DNA from: Parachlorella kessleri
Taxonomy: Eukaryota > Chlorophyta > Trebouxiophyceae > Chlorellales > Chlorellaceae
Assembly (NCBI GenBank): GCA_001598975.1
Contig: BBXU01000020.1
Location: 1-25,259 of the forward strand
Length of the DNA stretch: 25,259 nucleotides
Direction of reading: 5' to 3'
In this document: piece after piece, positions 18,916 to 25,259 of the stretch
How the letters are laid out: each line of letters starts with the position of its first letter
How positions within the stretch are numbered: the first letter of the stretch is position 1
Made by a program: the position numbers and the translations under genes
The notes under the pieces: generated by a model
The model's database searches: none
Seen by the model: the letters and a program-made list of their open reading frames with translations, nothing else
What the model was told of the DNA's origin: nothing

Positions 18916-19917
18916 TCAGCTCAGATGGGCAGGCTCTGGCATCCACGGGATGTAAAGGGTCTTGTGAGGAGCAGCGGTGGTGATCACCGGTTGCCCCAGG
19001 TTGTAGACCTACACAAGGGGAAGCAAGCAGTAAAAACAAGCCCAGCGTTTCCAAGGCAGGCAAGCTGCATGCGGAGCAGAGGAGACTGCTTTCCTCTGGC
19101 TGTCTAGCTAGATCCCTGAGGCAGAGGACCAACCCAGGAGGTTACCGTCCACTCCTTGGCCGGCCATGAGAAGGTGCCAGTGCAGGTAAAGTTTGCCACT
19201 CACCGCGGACGCTCTAAGCGGGGCTGGTGCTGCCTGGTAAGCCTGCACCACTGACAGCGTCACACGCCGAGCCGCTCCCCCGCACCCGTCAGGCAGCCAA
19301 TTTTGCGCCCAGGGCTCCAGCCAGGCAGGCACCGCAATAGTCAGCTGGCTGAGGCAGACCTCGGTGCAGTCTGCACATGCTGCCTCCAGAACGGTGTACA
19401 AAGCTTGGAGGTGCTGGTTCTGCTGCAGTTGGCTGGGCAGTCGGCAGCCCAGTGCCCAGGCCAGGGCTTCAAAGGCGCTGGACTTGGAGTTGCGGCTGAA
19501 GCAGCGGTACTCAAGGCGCGTGATCAAGGTGAATGTGTGCTGAAAGGCACGCAGCAGCACGTTCAGCTCTGCCATGCAAAGCCTGCGCAGGCCAGGAACG
19601 TTGATTTTAAGTTCAGGCTGCGCCCGCAGGAAAGGAGCAGGTCAGCTGGGCTTCAGCTGAGACCGATCCTCCATCATGCATTGGTTTTGTGGGAGGGCGC
19701 ACGCAACCCACCAGAAGTTGCGTTCGCGCTTGCCCTGCTGCAGTAAGTTGTCGAGACTGTTGCTGAGCAAATACTTGTAGGCATCGTTTGCTGCTGCGGC
19801 CGACCCACTGCTCGCAGACCTCTTGCCGGTGTTCTCTTGCTGCTGCTCCTCCTCCTGCTCCTCTCCGTCAACAGCCATTGCATCGTTGCACAGCTGCCAC
19901 CTTTTTGTCTTGGCCAT
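18916..19917 (-). CDS. Unrecognised 225-residue protein
   Basis: Exons (minus): 19917..19712, 19582..19204, 19008..18916. Phases agree (2, then 0). Residues 1-45 are Lys/Glu/Gln/Ser-rich (AVDGEEQEEEQQQENTGKRS) with an Ala-Asn linker. Then YKYLLSNSLDNLLQQGKRER runs into NFW|LCMAELNVLLRAFQHT, whose Trp codon is split by intron 1. The long second exon reads as amphipathic helices (TLITRLEYRCFSRNSKSSAF, then QHLQALYTVLEAACADCTEV). The C-terminus is YNLGQPVITT, then HKTLYIPWMPEPAHLS. I do not recognise the family. The acidic/basic N-terminus and helical body would suit a nuclear or nucleolar protein, but that is a guess. The ATG at 19917 is the first in frame; the frame is open upstream, so a further 5' exon is possible. 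It is head to head with the ABCG gene (402 bp). Confidence 0.65.
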
Positions 19918-20319
19918 CGCTGGTAGCAGCTCCTTGTCTCTGGGGGAACCAAGTGAGGGCCTCTCCGCAGTCACAGTATTAGGTGGGATCAACTACCTTT
20001 CAATACAAAGTATTCAATACCAATGCCTGCGTTGCCCGCAAGCTGTAACTAGTTCCCGTTTTTGTCAGCCTGATGCTTTGCCTGCTGGCCCGCATACCCC
20101 CATGTGACCCTCTCGGATAACCCCTCTTCTCGTGCTGCATGAGCCAATCCTGGTACCCTTTCATTTTCCAACCTATTAGCACATTTTACTCTTTCCTAGG
20201 CTATTTTGCAAAAGCAGGAGGATCACTAAAAGGGGGTTTGCAACTTTGCCTCCCTGCGTGCTGAAGCGTGCAATCTGATTGACAGTTCAGTTGACCAGTG
20301 GAGTGGAGGAGTGGAAAGG
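19918..20319. promoter_or_regulatory. Divergent promoter region, orphan gene / ABCG gene
   Basis: This is 402 bp between the start codons at 19917 (minus) and 20320 (plus). It is relatively AT-rich, with aacctattagcacattttactc (18 of its bases at about 20170-20188) and ctattttgcaaaag at about 20201-20214. No homologous coding sequence was seen. Transcription starts cannot be placed. Confidence 0.4.
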
Positions 20320-23300
20320 ATGGAGTTTGTGGTCGGAACGCTTATAATAGTCTGCCCCAAGCAAGTGCAGGTGGGACATCCCACCTGCCTGGCAACCATC
20401 TACTGAAGACGCACCACTTGCCACTGTGGCTATGTCCTTTGCATCCCTGGGACGGGTGCATGTGGTTTGCTCAACCCGCAAGTCTACCTTGGGTTTCCCG
20501 TCGGCCGGCTCAGTCCTAACCTTCAACCTCCCTCCCACACTCTCAGGTGCCCCTGCTGCTTGGGACCACAATCCTCAAGGGCTTCCAGGGCTGGCACCAC
20601 AAGCGGCGCATGAAACGCCGGGGCACTGACCCCAACCTGGCACAGAACCGCAAGGAGGTGACCCTGGAGTGGGACAGCCTGGAATGTACGCTGACCGACA
20701 AGCAGGGCTGGCAGCGCATACTGCTGGACAACCTTCAGGGCAGCGCTCGCCCTGGCAGGTGGGTGAAGAAGGAGGTGGGCAATGCAGGCGGTTACCTGCT
20801 GGGTTGTGCTGCCTTGACATGGAGCCTGGCAACCACAGGTCAGGAACGCTGGCTGCAGCTTGTAAGGGCCTAAGAGCAGCTTGGGTGTAGGCTGGTGAGG
20901 CACCAAGCTCCTCAATGGGTAGCTGCTTGTTGTCGCAGTCAGCAGGGCGCTCGTCAAAATTGTTGCGTGCTTGTTGCATGGCTGACTTGCCTGGGCTTGC
21001 GGCTGCAGGCTGCTGGCGATTATGGGGCCCTCCGGCTCGGGTAAGCTTCACACAGCAGCCCACAGCCCATTAAAGCTAGCTGCTGACTCCTCCATACCCA
21101 ATGTGGTAATCATGGACCTGACCCCTTTCCCTGGCTCGAGCTGTGCACCTGTGAAGAGGAACTTGGGCTGACAAGATGCTCATCTCAACAATCAAAAAGC
21201 CAGTGCTGCAAGCCGTTCACGTCATGCTGGAAGCCGCTCATGTCATCAATACACCCAGCACACTCACTGTCTACGCACGCAGGCAAGACCACGCTGCTGA
21301 CTGCCCTGGCGGGGCAGGTGCCCGCCACCAAGGGCATGGAGCTGCGGGGCGAGGTGGCGGTCAATGGCGAGCCGCTGGCGCGCGCCAAGTATCAGTTTGG
21401 GTTTGTGCAGCAGGAGGACATCTTCTACAGCCAGCTTACAGTCAAGTGAGTGCTGGGCAGCCATGAGAGGATGCGCTCCCCAGGATTTGTAAATGCAGCC
21501 TTAAGCCTGCAGTTGAGGACTGGGGCAAACAGCCCTGTGTGTACAGAGTATGCCGTTGTTAAACATGGCACTGCCCCGCAATTGGAGATGAAGCATTCTC
21601 CGGTTCCCTGCTTGACCCCCCTATCCCTCCGCCGCCCCGCCACTGCGCCTGATCTGTCATGCCGGCTGTGGCGGGTTCTCCTGCAGGGAGACGCTGATGA
21701 TGCAGGCTCAGCTGCGCCTGCCCCGGGAGATGACTGATGTCGAGAAGGAGGATTACGTGGACGGCATCATCAAGCGCCTGGGCCTGTCCAAGGCTGCAGA
21801 GACGGTGGTGGGAGATGCCAAGACCCGCGGCCTGTCAGGTATGGGGCGGGCGGTGTGAAGTGTGCAGTGGTGCTCGATGTGTGCTGTGCTGGTCATTGGT
21901 GGACATGCGACCAGAGCAGGCAGATCGACTGGTAGGGCCAGAAATGCACAAGCACCGCAGTGGCCTTGCGGGGCCTGCTGTCTCTGGGATCGCTTTGGTG
22001 AAGGCTCAGACGCTGCGCTTGCCGTGCCCTGGGTCAGGCGGTGAGAAGAAGCGGCTGAGCATCGCGTGTGAGCTGATTGCCAAGCCCATGCTGGTGTTTG
22101 CTGACGAGCCGACCACGGGCCTGGACAGCTTCCAGGCGGAGAAGGTAGGCCGGCCGCTGGGCGCCAGCTGTGGCGCGGTCGCTGAAAGCATGAACCCGAG
22201 CATGACCCTGACGTTAAACCCAAGGGCTCTGCTATTTGCTGCCCTGCTCAGGCTGCGCCTGCTGCTGTCAAGCATGCTTTGCAGTCCAAAGCCAAGTTGA
22301 TTGCCGTTGGTGTTTGGGTGCGTGCCTTTGCCGCTGGCTGGGGCGCCAGCGGCTTGCAGCAGATGGGCTGCAGGATGGGGCTGTTAGCTGAGCATGCTTA
22401 GGGTGTGCACGGCTGACCTCCTGGGGCCTGTGTAGGGAGGCCTGGGTGAACTGCTGGTGAATTGACAGTGCGGCAGTGGACGCCGCTCGCTGCAGTCGGC
22501 TGTGTACCAAGAGAGACCTGGCTGGTCTCGCACCGTGTCACCCCTCAGGCATGACTGGTACAGGCAGCTTCTAACACACCCCAAGCACAGTGCAAGGCCC
22601 GCACCGCCCGCCCTTTCAGGTGATGCAAGCCCTGAAGGACCTGACCCTGGACAGCCACACGGTGGTGGTCAGTATCCACCAGCCCCGCAGCTCGGTATTC
22701 GAGCTCTTTGATGACCTCATCCTGCTCTCAGGTGGGCGGCCAGCCGGCCAGCCAGGGGCCAACTGCATGCACGCACGAGTGTTCTTCCAAGCGGCACACG
22801 AGTGCTGGCAGCCTCCCTGAGATGGTCGAGTAGATATAGGAAAGTGTGCATGGGTGGCCAGGGCGCCAGGGCTGGGTTCACATGATATGGATGGGGCACT
22901 GTTGCTTGTCGCCTTACTGGCGGTCAAGGGACTAACGGGGAGCCCAGCGGGGTACCACAAGAAGCTGTGTGCCACCACTTGTGTGTGCAGAGGGGGAGCT
23001 GGTGTACAGTGGTCCAGCCAATGAGGTGCTGGATTACTTTGCAGCCCAGGGGTACAACTGCCCCGAGCACTATAACCCGGCAGGTGGGGTAGGCGGATGA
23101 AGGGGTTGGTGTGCAGGGGGGCCTGGAAGGGCGGCTCGCGTTGCATCTCAAACAACATGCGCAGCGGGCGGCACAATCTGTGTCCCATAGCTTGCCCAAG
23201 CGGTGGGTTAACTGGCTTTCACAAGACCGCCCTCGGCAGCAGCACTTCAATCCGCGTGACCGTGTGACCCAGCCCTAGCTTGCCCCTCTCCCTCCACTAG

Positions 23301-24881
23301 CCTGTGTACGTAATGAACCGCCGTCCGGTATCAACATTGGCATGCCTTCCGTCCGGTGTGAAGCTACTGTGCTGTGCCCGCTGGGTGTGGGTGGGTGCAG
23401 AGTTTCTGGCGGACCTGGTTGCCCTGGACCACACCTCGCCCGAGGCGGAAGATGAGTCTCGCGCCAGGCTGGACTCCCTGGCCGCGGCATGGCGCGCCAG
23501 GCAGCACAAGGAGGCAGCGCAGGCTGCCGCTGCTGCTGCGGCGGGCGAGGCGGCGCTTGCATCCTATGGTGCGGGAGGATGGTGCCTTCGACTGCCTGGG
23601 TTTATTGCTGCAGTGTGCCATGCGGTGATGCATAAATTGCCCTTGGCTGCTATTGCTTGGCTGCCATTTTGCCCTGAATGGGGGCCGGCTGCACTGCAGA
23701 TGCCCTACGGTCCGCTGTCCCAACCACCTGCCAGCCTGACAAGCAAGGTGCATCAGTGCACAGTGCTGCAGCACTGCGACGGTCAAAGCAAGCTTTGCTG
23801 GCCGGGATGGTCTCCTCCCACCTCCCTGCACTGCCGGGTGTCTGCAGGCGACAACGGAGGCGAGGAGGAGGGGCCACGCTGCGGCCTGCCGCGCCAGGTG
23901 CAGCTGCTGTTTGGGCGCAGCTGGCGGCAGGTGACGCGCGACAAGCCCACCAACATCGGGCGCGCCATGAGCCAGATCTCTTCTGCCGTCGTCTTTGCGG
24001 GCATCTACTGGCGCTTAGGCAGGTTGTTGCGGGGTGCTACGCTTTGGTTGGCAGGTGTTGGGCTGCGGATGTATGGGGACTCAGGCGAGGGCACTGGTGG
24101 CTGTCGTGGCGTGGCTGAGGTGTGTGGGCATCTGCGCTCTGCTGTGCTGTGGCTGCACATGGAGGGCCATGCTTGAGATGCTATGTCCTTTGTCAAGTCT
24201 GACTCCGCGGTCTTGCATGTACCTTCAAGCTCCAACCGCGCATGACACACCCATGCAAGCTCTACCTGCCTGTGTGACGCACTCTCCCTGTGGCCCCCGC
24301 TCCGTGCAGGTCCCCCACCTCCATTCAGAACCGCATGGGGCTGCTTCAAGTGTCAGCGGTGGGCACAGCCATGACATCCCTCATAAAGACCCTGAATGTC
24401 TTCCCATCAGGTGCCCGGTGGAACATAACTTTCCTCAAATGAAAATGTATGACTTGCAATAGGCGCCGAGGCAGCTGTCAGACAGGGTCATGAGCGGTCG
24501 CGAGTCAGGTAGCGGCACAGAAATGCACAGCCTGGCAAGCTGGGTTTTGCCCTGCATGGCAGCTTACCAGCCTTCCGGGGTTGGCCTTGCAGGCGCCGGC
24601 TGCAATCTTGCATGCTTCTAGCAGCTGAGTCGCGCCCTTGCCCCCAAGGCCACCCAGCCACCTTGCTACCCACAGCTGCCCTCACAGTTACCACAACCCC
24701 CTCGTTTGCCGTCCGCTGCAGAGCGCACCATCGTGAACCGCGAGCGCAGCCGTCAGGGCTACCAGCTGCTGCCCTACCTGCTCAGCAAGCTGGCCGCGGA
24801 GCTGCCCATCAGCGCAGTCTTCCCAGCCATCTTCGCTTCGGCAGTCTACCCAGCCACAGGACTCCACCCCAAGGTCACCAG
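20320..24881 (+). CDS. ABCG half transporter, plant ABCG7-like (3' end outside window)
   Basis: Exons: 20320-20370, 20547-20758, 21009-21040, 21283-21445, 21687-21838, 22038-22144, 22620-22731, 22991-23083, 23401-23568, 23848-24022, 24310-24410, 24722-24881 (508 codons so far; the next intron runs past 25259). Residues 1-30 form a hydrophobic N-terminal anchor ending in [15 protein letters not shown]. The nucleotide-binding domain has Walker A GPSGSGKTT (94-102), Q-loop QQED (Gln142), signature LSGGEKKR (202-209), Walker [13 protein letters not shown] (222-233) and H-loop SIHQPR (His259). NPAEFLADL and an Ala-rich linker lead to the membrane domain ([60 protein letters not shown]). The reading closely follows Arabidopsis ABCG7. 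Such half transporters dimerise and export hydrophobic compounds; the substrate is unknown. Exon 1 is short and the least certain. Confidence 0.92.
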
Positions 24882-25259
24882 GTGGGCCTGCACGCTGAGG
24901 TAGGGGGGGATTGGGTGATGGATGTCATTGTTACTCGTCGTACAGGGGGCTTGAGGCTCCACTCTGGGTGGCTGGCTGGCTGAATGCTCAGGTTGACATG
25001 TGAACCCCCCGCTCCCACCACCCGCACCTCAGGTGTGGCTCACGTGGCATAGCCGCAAGCACGCTCTGCAACTGACCCTTCTGGTGCTCGACCAATACCC
25101 ACCGGCGGCTTTGCAGCATGCGCCGGGCTGACAAGGGTCGCCCTCACCCTCCGCCACACCCCCAGCAGCCGCATCCGTGCTTGCCTCGCCATGTGCCCCC
25201 CCGGGGCGAGGGCAAGCTTGGACGCTATCGCTTCCCCTACCTTCCATCCCCTTCCCTGT
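24882..25259 (+). other. Incomplete ABCG intron at the right edge
   Basis: After the donor CCAG|GTGGGC at 24881/24882 no continuation of the ABCG membrane domain can be read in any frame. The window ends in a pyrimidine-rich stretch (cttcccctaccttccatccc), which suggests that the next acceptor is just outside. The short open frames here are not supported. Confidence 0.6.

Noticed and set aside
20523..21063. Two minus-strand open frames (144 and 162 codons) opposite ABCG exons 2-3
   Set aside because: They are antisense shadows of GC-rich ABCG exons with no homology.
22616..23188. 190-codon minus-strand open frame
   Set aside because: It is opposite ABCG exons 7 and 8, which carry the H-loop and the GELVYSGPA segment. 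It is a shadow of real exons.
1..25259. tRNA, rRNA, CRISPR, transposase, viral or toxin genes
   Set aside because: None was found by reading both strands. All strong coding signals belong to the nine spliced nuclear genes.

Overview
The window is nuclear DNA from a eukaryote, most likely a green alga (Chlorophyta, probably Chlorophyceae). The evidence is moderately GC-rich sequence, nine intron-dense genes on both strands, Gln and Ala homopolymer runs inside proteins, plastid-type proteins (an ABCG7-like transporter, a lumen-type NDP kinase and a plastid-type TPR protein), and two candidate TGTAA poly(A) signals of the chlorophyte type. No bacterial, viral, CRISPR, toxin or tRNA feature was recognised.

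I assembled 62 exons and 53 complete introns by hand from splice consensus, phase agreement at each junction, and family recognition. Layout from left to right: (1) minus strand, FG-repeat nucleoporin NUP58, running off the left edge; (2) minus strand, nucleoside diphosphate kinase with a long targeting presequence, 8 exons; (3) plus strand, a coiled-coil/Kelch/fibronectin III protein, 11 exons; (4) minus strand, the H/ACA snoRNP protein NHP2, 5 exons; (5) plus strand, AMSH (STAM-binding-protein-like) deubiquitinase, 7 exons; (6) minus strand, a plastid-type membrane-anchored TPR protein, 8 exons; (7) minus strand, a protein with a C-terminal ubiquitin-like fold, 6 exons; (8) minus strand, an unrecognised 225-residue protein, 3 exons; (9) plus strand, an ABCG7-like half transporter, 12 exons, running off the right edge.

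The genes are unrelated housekeeping genes. They show no pathway clustering and nothing resembling an operon. Three pairs are head to head across short spacers (212, 269 and 402 bp), so their promoters may be shared. Two pairs are tail to tail.

I found no new mobile or defence system. The observations most worth checking are a high share of GC-AG introns (4 of 53), a roughly 100-bp degenerate dispersed repeat in two introns and one intergenic spacer, a 10-bp direct repeat exactly at both ends of one intron, the coiled-coil/Kelch/FN3 architecture with an SP-K-rich tail, and a His/Asp-rich insertion inside a ubiquitin-like fold.
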